Shown here: in pieces, positions 30,496 to 40,600 of the stretch | Position numbering within the stretch: position 1 is the stretch's first letter | Layout of the letters: each line of letters begins with the position of its first letter | Assembly (NCBI RefSeq): GCF_003054445.1 | Contig: NC_042506.1 | Span: forward strand, 193,501-257,500 | Origin: Pichia kudriavzevii | Lineage: Eukaryota; Ascomycota; Pichiomycetes; Pichiales; Pichiaceae | Length of the DNA stretch: 64,000 nt | Reading direction: 5' to 3' | Position numbers and translations under genes: made by a program | The notes under the pieces: model-generated | The model's database searches: none | Seen by the model: only the letters and a program-made list of their open reading frames with translations | What the model was told of the DNA's origin: nothing

Positions 30496-30966
30496 TCACT
30501 CCTCGTTGAACTTCAAGCTGATGGAATTCACACAGTGTCTCTCATCTGTTGGTGTTTTGAATCCCTCTCCCTTGAAGACATGTCCCAAATGGCCACCACA
30601 TTTGGCACACATGATTTCAGTACGCTCCATTCCATGGCTGGTGTCCGTTTCACGTCTTATAGCACCAGGTAGCCCCTCATAGAAAGCCGGCCACCCACAC
30701 CCAGAGTCAAACTTGGTGCTTGATTTATAGATGGGATTGCCACACCCAGCACATTTGTAAATGCCCTCCTTATCAAAATGATTGTACTCACCCGTATGTG
30801 GTCTTTCTGTAGCCTTTTCACGTAACACGGCAAACTGGACGGGCGTGAGAACTGCCCTCCATTCAGATTCCGTTTGTGGGATAGCTTTACTTGCGCCTGT
30901 CATTGTATGTTTGTATCTTCTGATAACTGCAGAAACGCTGGGACGCAGAAACCGTACTTTATTCAT
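30496..30966 (-). CDS. MXR2: MXR2, mitochondrial methionine-R-sulfoxide reductase (MsrB)
   Basis: Reduces methionine-R-sulfoxide in proteins. The 156-residue product has two zinc-binding CxxC pairs (C72/C75, C120/C123) and the catalytic Cys in RHCVNSISLKF (C145); C90 in SGCGWP is also present. The N-terminal 21 residues (MNKVRFLRPSVSAVIRRYKH) are basic and fit a mitochondrial presequence. A second in-frame ATG, at residue 22, could make a cytosolic form. Length and motif order match selenocysteine-free MsrB. Confidence 0.95.
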   Translation of the reverse strand: MNKVRFLRPSVSAVIRRYKHTMTGASKAIPQTESEWRAVLTPVQFAVLREKATERPHTGEYNHFDKEGIYKCAGCGNPIYKSSTKFDSGCGWPAFYEGLPGAIRRETDTSHGMERTEIMCAKCGGHLGHVFKGEGFKTPTDERHCVNSISLKFNEE

Positions 30967-31861
30967 GCGATATGATAAGGGAAGTGGAAAGAGAAAGAGG
31001 CGTTGGTAAATCTGGCTGAAATTTCTTCACAATCAAAATGAGAGTCCTTTATAGTCAAAGAGCCAAACACTTCCTCTAACAGTGCCAGAACGCATCTGTT
31101 TGTCCCCTAGACGGCAGCCACAATGGGCCTTCCACTTACGGGTTTCGTATTTGTTGGTTGTCTCCATAGCAAATGCAGAGATATTTGGAAGCAGCAATAT
31201 TGTCGAAGTTTTATTTTGGCTACACCAACGGAGTCGTTGAATAGGTGTCTGGACACTGCATACTGTTCAAAAACAGGAAAGACGTGCACCGGTTGATTGG
31301 TGACTCCATTGAACTTGGCCGAACACGAGGTTTCTGTGTCTTTCGTATCTGTGTATATGTACGACGTAACTCCCTCTGTAAACCGTACACAGGGTGTTTT
31401 CCTTTGGCTCTTCAAAATAAGTTACAAAGCCAGAAACCGCTTGAATTAAACTACACGATTGAGCTGGTCGCCATCTTGGTGGAGACCGTCCAACCGTTAG
31501 AGTGCCACTGCCAAGATAGCTCCATTCCACGCCTTGGCCTTGTAAGGAGGAGAAGTTATCCTGCTGTAACACAAAACCGTGTAATTTGTTCACTATCAAA
31601 AATCTACTGGATGTGTTTTTTCCGTGTTTGTGCTAGCATAGACAGCCACACTCTATATGTTCCTCTTGACATATAAGTAACGACACGAGAGGCAGCAGTG
31701 TAGCTGATTGTCTCTCCAATGTCACAGCTTTTTTGTACGTGGCGGTTGGATTTAACACAAAACTAAAGAGAAATAAAAGGTTATATGAGCGCAAAGTGCC
31801 TCTTTCTTTAAGTTTTCGTGTTTGTTGATGATTTGCTTTCTTTACACTTGACAATGAAGCA
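30967..31861. other. 0.9-kb gene-free segment with balanced base composition
   Basis: Region between divergent MXR2 and DAM1. Unlike most gaps in this window it is not strikingly AT-rich. Open frames of up to about 143 codons occur on both strands, but they overlap each other, are cysteine-rich and repeat-free, and resemble no family. No RNase P, MRP, SRP, U-snRNA or telomerase RNA motif was recognised. Confidence 0.4.
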
Positions 31862-32911
31862 ATGAGAGAACTCACCCCACAGACACCACAGACACCACAG
31901 AGACATAGGAAGCGGTCTTCAGGGTGTGCGTTCCCTATATCCTCACCGTATACAGGAAAGTCACCGTTGCCCATGCCTGTTTTGCTTCCCGGACAGTATC
32001 GGCTAGGATCTTCAGTGTCATCAGAGTATACCAATGGGGAAGCAGAGTATGATTCGGAGGAAAATAAGCGACGTATGGTTGTATTTGAGAGACCAGAGGA
32101 AGGGTCCGGCAATATAGTTCCCGAAGTTGGATCTCTATTGGAAGACATGCCGTTTTTCAACGAAGAACGAGCAGAGTTGTTTTTGGAAACTGCTAGTAAG
32201 CTCAGCTTAAGGACCAAGCAGCTAAAACGTACCAACGATACCGTTGTGGAACTGAACGAAAGTTTAGGAGCTTACTTGTTTGGACTCTATCAGAATGCTT
32301 GGTGTGTCAATATGAATGAAAGTATCAGCCTCGAGACAATGAACAAGCTGGACAAGATGAAGAAATTACAGAAGGAAGTCGAAGAGTTAAGACAGCAATT
32401 GGCCAAAAAGAACGAAAAAAGTAAGAAGGATACCAGGCCCACACTCTCTAGTGCCAGACTTAGGGGGAACATTGCTAGAACGCCGTCTTCAAGCCTCGTG
32501 GATCGTCTCACTCAGATTAAAAGGAAATCTAGAGGAATTGCTAGTAATGCTCAACAAGAACAGCAACCGGCACAGAAGAAACGCACATTTTTAAGGGCAG
32601 GTAGTAGGACGCCACTCTTCAAGAGTAGAAAGAGCAGTAGGCCTGTTTTAAGTGGTGGTGATCGAAACGGCATGGGGTTGCAGTTATCTGATGCACTCAA
32701 GTATCAGGTTAGTAGGGGGGAAGTCAGCGATGACTCGTTGAGTAGTGTTGGCGATACGAGTGAGGTCCAAACGCTAAGTAGTATCAGGCTGAACAGGTTC
32801 AATAACGGGCTCCGTGTATCTAACGGGAATCCCGTGCTGGATCACTATTGGAGATCGAGATTACCGCAGAACAAGGATTGGCAAGTTAAGCATCGTAAGC
32901 CTTTCAGATGA
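31862..32911 (+). CDS. DAM1: DAM1, DASH/Dam1 outer kinetochore complex subunit
   Basis: Microtubule-ring component that couples kinetochores to spindle microtubules and is an Aurora B/Ipl1 substrate. The 349-residue product (S. cerevisiae 343) has the family domain at residues 90-150, ending LGAYLFGLYQNAWCVNM, preceded by helical RTKQLKRTNDTVVELNES. The C-terminal half is basic and Ser-rich with several R/K-x-S/T motifs suitable for Aurora kinase. The N-terminus carries a TPQTPQTPQ repeat. A short coiled coil follows the domain (about 160-190). Confidence 0.93.
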   Translation: MRELTPQTPQTPQRHRKRSSGCAFPISSPYTGKSPLPMPVLLPGQYRLGSSVSSEYTNGEAEYDSEENKRRMVVFERPEEGSGNIVPEVGSLLEDMPFFNEERAELFLETASKLSLRTKQLKRTNDTVVELNESLGAYLFGLYQNAWCVNMNESISLETMNKLDKMKKLQKEVEELRQQLAKKNEKSKKDTRPTLSSARLRGNIARTPSSSLVDRLTQIKRKSRGIASNAQQEQQPAQKKRTFLRAGSRTPLFKSRKSSRPVLSGGDRNGMGLQLSDALKYQVSRGEVSDDSLSSVGDTSEVQTLSSIRLNRFNNGLRVSNGNPVLDHYWRSRLPQNKDWQVKHRKPFR

Positions 32912-33073
32912 GGCGTTTTTACAAGAATACAGGCCAGTCGTGAGATATATAAATGTATAATAAGTCATGTAAGATAGTATCAACATCCGTAGAAACTGCA
33001 ACGACGAAACGACGGTGGATTTGAGTGTGCAACCAACAAAGAAGAGTTAAGTGTACGGGTACGTTTCCGGGGT

Positions 33074-33907
33074 TTAAGGCTTCTTGATATGGATGGACTT
33101 ACTGATCATCAAGCAGCCCTGAATGGCATAGAGAGAAGCCAGTGGATGCCATTCGTAAGGAGTGTCTTTCCATAGAATGCCCAGAGGTAAATTTTCTCCC
33201 ACCATGTCGTACTTAATCAAAACCGAGAGTAATGACACCAACCATAGAGAGGTTGGGATTGGCAAGCCTTCAAAGTACTTGGACTTTCCACTTTTGTCTG
33301 TTGGGATTCTGGCAACAGTGACGTTGAATCTAGCCAATCTACCCAAACCGCACAGCACCATAAACACCAAGTTTAAACAGTCTGCTGTTGTTTGCATACC
33401 TGAGCAAAACGCAATTGCAGCTGGAGCCACACCAAAAGAGATCAAATCGGCCAACGAGTCCAATTCTTGTCCAATCAGAGACGATTTGTTTCTCAATCTT
33501 GCAACTTTCCCGTCAAAGAAGTCAAAGAATAGACCGAGGAATGTGAAGAAGATGGCCCTCTGTAAATAGTGAGTCTGGGAGGTCAATGTGAATCTAAGAC
33601 AGGAGATGATGGCGTAGAACCCTGAGAATCCGTTAAGCATGGTGATACAGTCTGCCATGTGCAAATTTCTAACAAATGAGAGGTGTCTCTCGTCATCTGC
33701 AAATGCCCTGATTTCATGCTCCTCTGGCGGCGGCAATGGGTCTTCGTGCAAGGAGAAAATAGAAGACATTGACGAAGATCTCCTCTTGAGCTGAGTTTTT
33801 ACATTGGAGACACTAATTGGGTCTGATTCGGAGTCAGACAGTGCCGAAGCGTCGGGAATGCTGGTCTTATTGGATACAGGCTTCTTCAGCGAGGATCTCA
33901 AAGACAT
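33074..33907 (-). CDS. CHO1: CHO1, phosphatidylserine synthase
   Basis: Makes phosphatidylserine from CDP-diacylglycerol and serine in the ER. The 277-residue product has the CDP-alcohol phosphotransferase signature (FFDFFDGKVARLRN then G-QELDSLADL, D129 to D154) and multiple hydrophobic helices. The N-terminal cytosolic region contains KRRSSS (41-46), which corresponds to the protein kinase A site region of S. cerevisiae Cho1. Length matches (276). CATGTG-type elements in its promoter suggest Ino2/Ino4-like control. Confidence 0.95.
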   Translation of the reverse strand: MSLRSSLKKPVSNKTSIPDASALSDSESDPISVSNVKTQLKRRSSSMSSIFSLHEDPLPPPEEHEIRAFADDERHLSFVRNLHMADCITMLNGFSGFYAIISCLRFTLTSQTHYLQRAIFFTFLGLFFDFFDGKVARLRNKSSLIGQELDSLADLISFGVAPAAIAFCSGMQTTADCLNLVFMVLCGLGRLARFNVTVARIPTDKSGKSKYFEGLPIPTSLWLVSLLSVLIKYDMVGENLPLGILWKDTPYEWHPLASLYAIQGCLMISKSIHIKKP

Positions 33908-34384
33908 GTTCTCTGGTTTTAATTAATCTAACAAGTGTAAGAGTTGGCCAAATAACTGAAGGAGTAGTGAGTAGGGGCAAGTTCAGGCATGGTCTGTCTC
34001 TCTTCTGTGGAGAAAAGTTACCTTTCCAATTCTACAGTGAGACATGTGAAAATAAGGGTAAAACATGTGCATGGCCAAATGCGGTATGCGTGCGGCAATT
34101 ATCCACCATGAGCCGTTGAACGAGCCGCAAAATACTTGGAAGTTTATTTTGGTAAAGTTTAGTTTCTAGAAGCTTAGAGTTTCTAGTGCAATCTATTCTA
34201 GTGTATTTTACTCTACTCTAGTTTAGCTTCTAGAAGTTTAGTTTTAGACTTAATTTTAGTTTTAATTTTAGTTTTAGTTTTGGTTTTAGTTACGTTAAGT
34301 TGGATAAAATTAGGTTAGATTGAGTTATATTGTGTTTCTTATACAGTGTCCTACGACAAGAGCAGTTACACACCGCCATAACGC
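33908..34384. promoter_or_regulatory. CHO1 promoter with CATGTG elements, and a TTTTAG-rich repeat near the AAT2 3' end
   Basis: On the plus strand CATGTGAAAA lies at 34043-34052 and a second CATGTG at 34064-34069, about 135-160 bp upstream of the CHO1 ATG. The first matches the core of the inositol-choline element (CATGTGAAAT). From about 34141 to 34345 the DNA is a degenerate TTTTAG/TCTAG-word repeat. Confidence 0.55.
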
Positions 34385-35644
34385 CTAAAGGTCTCTCACG
34401 ACAGAGTCAATGGCCTTGGCAACATACTTGACGTTCCCCATGTTGAGGCCTGCAATACTTGCACGTCCACTACGAACAAGATAAACACCATGCTCCTTCT
34501 CTAGCTTGGCAACCTGCTCCGGGTTCAAACCAGTAAAGGAAAACATACCCTGTTGCTCGGTGATGTGTCTCCAAGTGCCAGGGGTTCCAAGACGCTCGAG
34601 CTCATTTACTAGCTCCTTTCTCATTGCAGTGATTCTCGAAGACATGGTGATCAAATCTTGCTCCCACTGTTTGTAAAGTTCCGGAGTGTTCAAAACTTTA
34701 GACACAATCTTTGCACCGTATCCTGGTGGATTGGAAATCTCCGATCTGATTGTCTTTTGCAATTGGGAGAAGATGGCGCTGTTTAGGGAAGCGTCTGATT
34801 CAGGTAGAACAATATGAACTGCACCAATCCGTTCACCATACATGCCAACATTTTTCGCAAACGATTGACAGACAATAATTCCCGGGAATTCGTACTTGTC
34901 ATTGTTGACAGCTTCCCGAACAGCCCAAGCATCTCTATCTAGAGACCCGGAGGTGAAACCCTGATATGCACAATCAAATAATGGCAGATGCTTTTTGGCA
35001 CTTATAGCGGCCAAAATCTCCATCCATTGTTCTTGTGTTGGATCCAAACCAGTAGGGTTATGAGCCGTTGCATGCAATACAAAAACCGACCCTTCTGGAG
35101 CATCGTTGATTGCCTTTAAGTAGCCCTTCAGATCCAAGGTCTTGCTTGCGGCATGCCAATATGGATAGAATACAGGCTTGAGACCAATAACTTCAAAGAT
35201 TTGAACGTGGTTGGCCCATGTAGGTTCCGATAGATATATTAGAGGGTCTTCGGAAGTGCCATCAAGAGACTTGTATTGGCGCTTGATAAATAGACCAGCA
35301 ACATGTAAGGCACCTGTACCTGACAAACTCTGGATGGAGACAAGACGGTTTTGCGAAATGGCTTTAGAATCGCCTCCAAATACAACTCTTGCCGCAGCAG
35401 AAGTGAAATCAGCAAGTCCACCGATTGGTAGGTACTCATGGTTGTAGTCTGGGGAGTTCTGAATCAAGTTTTCGGCCAACCTGACAGATGGTAAGATCCA
35501 TGGCTTACCGTTGTCGTCCCTATATGCCCCAATACCTAAATCGACCTTGTTTTCACGTGAGTCATTGCTGAACCTGGCCTTAAGACCAAACAAAGGGTCT
35601 GGTGGCAATTGCGTAATGTTCTCAGTAAAGAAGCCTCTGGACAT
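34385..35644 (-). CDS. AAT2: AAT2-like aspartate aminotransferase (cytosolic type)
   Basis: PLP enzyme interconverting aspartate and 2-oxoglutarate with oxaloacetate and glutamate. The 419-residue product (S. cerevisiae Aat2 418) starts MSRGFFTENI at ATG 35644. The open frame continues upstream but has no ATG, and that stretch is hydrophobic low-complexity, so it is not a presequence. Visible motifs are the class I aminotransferase N-terminus (VDLGIGAYRDDNGKPW), LHATAHNPTG, DCAYQGF and the PLP-lysine block CQSFAKNVGMYGERIG. The C-terminal segment around SGRASIAGLN carries the substrate-binding Arg. No typical mitochondrial presequence. It diverges from RBA50. Confidence 0.93.
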   Translation of the reverse strand: MSRGFFTENITQLPPDPLFGLKARFSNDSRENKVDLGIGAYRDDNGKPWILPSVRLAENLIQNSPDYNHEYLPIGGLADFTSAAARVVFGGDSKAISQNRLVSIQSLSGTGALHVAGLFIKRQYKSLDGTSEDPLIYLSEPTWANHVQIFEVIGLKPVFYPYWHAASKTLDLKGYLKAINDAPEGSVFVLHATAHNPTGLDPTQEQWMEILAAISAKKHLPLFDCAYQGFTSGSLDRDAWAVREAVNNDKYEFPGIIVCQSFAKNVGMYGERIGAVHIVLPESDASLNSAIFSQLQKTIRSEISNPPGYGAKIVSKVLNTPELYKQWEQDLITMSSRITAMRKELVNELERLGTPGTWRHITEQQGMFSFTGLNPEQVAKLEKEHGVYLVRSGRASIAGLNMGNVKYVAKAIDSVVRDL

Positions 35645-36059
35645 GTTTCTCGTTCTGAATAGCTCTTGGTTGTTCTCCAAAATGGCGAAATTGGAAGTTA
35701 AAAAGTGGTAAAACAAAATGATGAAGTTCAAGAAAGAGTCAATTTGTTCATTTTGTTTGCTAACAATTATGAAGCGATAATGGAGGAGAAAAAGAGGGGA
35801 AGAATTATTCTGCAATTTGTTCTCTCTCTTTTTTTTTTCCACTCATCCCGCTCTCTCCAACATGAATTTGCAATTTGAAAAAGCCCTTCTTTCATCTACT
35901 TTATTGGAATGATGGCAAGAACTTTGGGTAAAAAGTCAAGGTTTTACCAGAGTTGGCTTCCTCCGCCACCACATTTACCACTAACATCACTACCTCTAAA
36001 CAGTACAATTGCTAAGTGATTTTCCTGGGTTTCATATTTATCACAACTAGTTCTAAACA
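35645..36059. promoter_or_regulatory. AAT2/RBA50 divergent promoter
   Basis: A 415-bp AT-rich region with a T-rich tract at about 35825-35839. No gene or named site is recognised. Confidence 0.35.
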
Positions 36060-37613
36060 ATGGATATTCTTGGAGATATTGTGGAACATGAGACGAGTGT
36101 TCCAAAGCCTCCATCTGTGCCCAGTTCAAGCTCGAAGGGGTTCCCGCAAGCCACGGCAAAACGGCCATCCAGATGGAGACAGAGGTTGCAAGAGAAGGGT
36201 CTGTCGTCGATGTCGGGCGAGGTTTCTGGAGGGGACCAGGATGATGGTAAATTCTACACTGTAGATAATGACACCAATTTGAAGAAGTTCAAAGACGACG
36301 GAGAGAGAAGACTCGATTATTCTGGGCTATCGGAGGAGGAAAGAGTTCACCAGGAGAACATTGAGATTTTGGCGAGAATGTCGAATAAGGACCGTGAGGA
36401 GGCTAAACAGGAGTTACTAGACAACTTGGACCCTAAGGTTTTAGAAATGTTGATGAAGAGGTCCATGAGAAAGTACGGGAAACCTGGGGAGAAGGGACTT
36501 TGTGAAGAATATCAACAAACCAAGGAGGCCTCTATGTTTGATCCCGTGGAAGGTGCTGCTGGTACTTGGGTTGGTGGAGAGCACGAACTCGACAAGACGA
36601 TACCAACTGCGACAGTCGAGAATACTGCTTCATCGCACTGTTCGCCAGCAGGATCTTGTTCTGATAATTTGAAATCGTCGCTTATGAAGTCAAAGACTAT
36701 GGCTAGTTCGTCTCCGGTTGGTAACTCTGCATCATCGGAGAAAAAAATACGGTTCTCCAAAGAGGCTAAAGTAATTTACCTTGATCAATCCAAACAGGTG
36801 ACATTGGAAACTCCCGAAGACGATGAGTGGGAGGATGTCAGTGATGTGAAATCACCTTCATTGACTCCACTTGTTGACGATGACGCGGCTCCCCCATTAG
36901 AGGATGCAATCCAGTTAGCAGAACAATCTGTTCATGATGTGGTCCGCACAAAGTCAGGAATACATTTCCCTAAGCCCAGACAACCCTACGAAGAGTTGGA
37001 CATCAATGATCCAAATTTCAACGATAAACTATATGAGAAATATTTCCCTGATTTACCCAAGAATCCTAAACAGCTCGAATGGATGGAAAACTCTAATACT
37101 AGAATCCCTGATGAAATTGCCTACGATTCATTAGAGTCAGTACGGTTTGATTTCAAGGGAGAAATCATCACCAGTGATAACATCGATAGATATCTTGGAG
37201 AGAACCAAGGACTTTATAATCACTCCAAGAATCCCGAGTTGCCCGGTTACACACTAACGGAACTAGCACATTATCTACGTTCAACATACCCAGGACAAGT
37301 CTGTATTGCATGTAGAACCCTGGGTCGAATTATGTACAAATTAGGAACACTGGAATACCAAGTCAATGAAGTGGGCCCTACAGCTGAAGATAATGGGAAT
37401 GGAATTGCCAAGGAAAGTGGAAAAGAGGGGCAATTCGAAATCGAATGTTGGAAATTAATAGATACATTACAAATCATTCCACTCTTACAATCATATTCCT
37501 CTGACAAGCAGAAGAACCTATCAATTAAAAATTATGCAATTGATGCCCTTTGGTTATGGAAAAAAGGTGGTGGTGATGGCAAGATGAAAAAGTTTATTAC
37601 TCAGTCACAGTAG
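36060..37613 (+). CDS. RBA50: RBA50 (RPAP1-like), RNA polymerase II assembly factor
   Basis: Needed for assembly and nuclear import of RNA polymerase II. The 517-residue product opens MDILGDIVEHETS (Rba50/RPAP1 N-terminus). It then has a helical EVLARMSNKDREEAK-like block, the EGAxGTWVGG motif and the strongly conserved ELDINDPNFNDKLYEKYFPDLPK. The RPAP1 C-terminal domain PELPGYTLTELAHYLRST and NYAIDALWLWKKGGGD end the protein. It is somewhat longer than S. cerevisiae Rba50 (439) because of low-complexity insertions in the middle. Its stop lies inside the convergent RAD50 3' end; the coding regions overlap by 17 bp. Confidence 0.93.
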   Translation: MDILGDIVEHETSVPKPPSVPSSSSKGFPQATAKRPSRWRQRLQEKGLSSMSGEVSGGDQDDGKFYTVDNDTNLKKFKDDGERRLDYSGLSEEERVHQENIEILARMSNKDREEAKQELLDNLDPKVLEMLMKRSMRKYGKPGEKGLCEEYQQTKEASMFDPVEGAAGTWVGGEHELDKTIPTATVENTASSHCSPAGSCSDNLKSSLMKSKTMASSSPVGNSASSEKKIRFSKEAKVIYLDQSKQVTLETPEDDEWEDVSDVKSPSLTPLVDDDAAPPLEDAIQLAEQSVHDVVRTKSGIHFPKPRQPYEELDINDPNFNDKLYEKYFPDLPKNPKQLEWMENSNTRIPDEIAYDSLESVRFDFKGEIITSDNIDRYLGENQGLYNHSKNPELPGYTLTELAHYLRSTYPGQVCIACRTLGRIMYKLGTLEYQVNEVGPTAEDNGNGIAKESGKEGQFEIECWKLIDTLQIIPLLQSYSSDKQKNLSIKNYAIDALWLWKKGGGDGKMKKFITQSQ

Positions 37614-40600
37614 CTATACTAACTTTGTTTATAGTGGAGTTCAACCTTTCATCCCGAATAACTTTATAATAATGATCAGTGAAATCAACCGCATTCATAC
37701 ACCGTAGAAACTTCTCGTCGTGGGTAATGATAATCAACTGGAAATTTCTCTGGACTGCCCTTTCTCGGATAATTGAATGAAGCGCTCTAGCTAAACTTTC
37801 AATATTTTCATCATCTAAATTAGTCGTAGGCTCATCAAGGGCAATCATACCAAAATTCAAGCAGAAGCATTCAGCCAGTGCTATCCTTATAATGATAGAA
37901 GCCAAAACTCTTTGACCAGCAGAACATCTTCCTCGCATGTCTAACTCAGTACCATTTTTTATCATCACTACTCTGTAGTTATAAGATCTGTTATTAGTTG
38001 CCATGGTATCCGATTTTTTCTTGCCCTGGATAGGGTCCGACTTGATCATGATTGTCTCAACGTCATTACCGGTATAAGTTTTCTTCCATAGTTCATCCAA
38101 GATGTTATTTATCTTGGCCATTTGCGTTTGATGATACTCCATAACACCGTTGTCAACTGATTTATAAACAGTAGTTAAGTCTGTGGCCATTGCTAACTTG
38201 GTCTGAAGTTTGGCATACTCAATCATGTATCTCTTATCAATATCTTTGTAATCTCTCTCTATTTCATCGGCAATATCGGTCACCTGTCTCTCCAATTGCG
38301 TGGTTTCACCAAGTTTAGTAGCTAGTTCTCGTTGATACTGTTTCTGCTGTTCCTGTAATTGAGCGGTTGTTGAAAGATACTCACTCCTATGTGCGTATGC
38401 TTTTTTAATATCTAGTTGGTCTATTTGATCATCAAGCGATACAATGTCTTCCTCAAATTGAATAAGGTTGAGATTTGCCCTAATATTACGTTCCTGGTGA
38501 GAAGAATCAGAAACTGCCGCCTCAAGACGTTTCAATTCTGCACTTTTCTTCTCATTTTCAAAACTTAGCTGCGTTATTTGAGAGTTTATCCTATCAATCT
38601 TTTCATCTGCCTCACTTAGTTTGGCCTCTATGTTGTTATCAATATAACCTTTGATTTCTTCATCAATTTGGGAGAAATGCTTTTTAATTTTTTCCAATTC
38701 TTCCACCTGATTTTGGATTTTGGACAAATCATCTTGTTTAATTATATTTTGGTTCTTTAGTTGTGATTCGTATTCGGCAATACTGGAATCTAGTTCAACG
38801 ATTTTGTCTTGAGATAATGTGAATGATTTCTCAATATCTTTAATTTGGGATTTGATTTCTTCGATAGCTTTCTCAATATTAAGTTTATCAAGAGATTTAA
38901 GCTCTAGCTCATTGATGGAAAGCTTCATTTGGTCAATGCCTTTCTCAATTTCTGTGTTTCTTCTTTGTTTAGCATCTCTGTTTAATTTCAGGGATTCTAT
39001 TCCATTTCTGGTATCTTTTAAAGCTTTATACAGTAAGGAGTTTTGTCTTTCTAGTTCCTCTGTATCTTCAAACATTCCAGACTCTTCAATGGTCTGCTGC
39101 AATCTTTCAATTTCAAGTTCTCTTTCCTTAATAGCCTCTGAGTGATGTTTGAAAACCGAAACATCGTGCTCTAAAATTTTCATTTTCTTGAGTTGACCTC
39201 TCTTCTCTTCTAAATCTAACTCAATTTTATTAATGGTTTCATCATACTGAAGGAGAGATCGTTTCTGCTCTTCAATCTTATGGGAAAGTTTGGGAATTTC
39301 CTCTTTTTTAATATGTAACAACTTCAAAGCGTTACTTTTAAAATCTCGTAAACTGTTTAAAAAAAGTTCTTTCCGCTTGACATTCTCCTCAAATCCTTCT
39401 CTTGAAGATAGTCTATTGAGTCTTACTGTCAATAGGCCTGAAAAGGCAGATAGTCGTTCTTGATCTTTAGGGTCAGAGTCGTTAAATTTCCTGCGACATA
39501 ATAGGCAATTATGATCCTCATCTGCACTTTTTTTAGCCTTTGTATAATATCCAGATAGAAATTGGATTTCCTTAGATTGCTGGAACTCATCATTATAATC
39601 GAGTTCTATATCATCCATTATATTTTCGTATTTTTCGAGAGTGAGATTATCTCCATAAATCGATTTGTACTGGTCATTCAAATGAAGGAATTGTGTCTCA
39701 TAAGATTTAATTTGCTCCTGTTTTTCACCTAATGAAGCCAATGACACATCATAGTCAATTTTTGACTTGCTTCTCCTGAATTTCTGGGTTTCCAACTCAG
39801 ACCTTTTCCTATTGATTTCAGTGTCCAAGGTTTTCATATTGGATTCAAAGCTATCCCCTAGTGTATCCTTGGATAGATCAGGGAATTCTTTTGTGACATT
39901 GGCAAGTGAAGAATTTAAGTCTCTAGAAGATGAATTATTGAGGTCCTTCAAAATTTTCAGCTTTGTGTGTATGTCAATTGATATTCTTGACTCCTTTAGT
40001 TTTCTCTGCAAATTTTCCAACTTAATCTCCATTGATATGAGTTCATTATTTTTTTCATCAATTTTCATGTTTAATGTATGAATTTCATTTGAGGTCTTTA
40101 ATTTCTTCAATTTTTCAATTTCACTATCGAGTTTAGCTTTTAAGGACTTCAACTTTGTTTGATGTCCTGTGATATTCTCATACCTGGACTCAAACTCTTG
40201 CATCCTTCTATATAGATTCTCCTTATCAGTGGATAGATATTGTAAATGTTTAGATTCATTTGATTTAGCAAATTGCAAAGAAAGTAATTTATCTGAAATC
40301 TCCTTAGTCAATTGTTCATAATCTGATTTCTTTTGGTTGTACAGAGTTGATAGTCTACTCAATTCAGATGATAACTTTGAATCAAATTGAGAAATATCGT
40401 CGATCGCCAATTGATGAGTGAATTCGCCCATCATATCATCACGTTTTTGCAAGTTTTCAAGATATTTTTCATGCAAACTTTTCAGATTGCCGCTTTGAAC
40501 AAGTGTTTGATTCAACTCATTTCTCAATTTTACAATTTTTGAATTGTTATCATCAATATAATGTTGTAACGTCTCGCATTGCTTGGCTTGATTCGATAAA

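Noticed and set aside
31245-31676. 143-codon open frame on the plus strand in the MXR2-DAM1 gap
   Set aside because: It overlaps equally long frames on the other strand, is unusually rich in Cys and Arg, and has no recognisable motif; more likely chance in base-balanced DNA.
35645-35842. Upstream extension of AAT2 as a mitochondrial presequence
   Set aside because: No ATG in the extension; composition is hydrophobic with acidic residues and unlike a presequence. ATG 35644 gives the normal cytosolic length.
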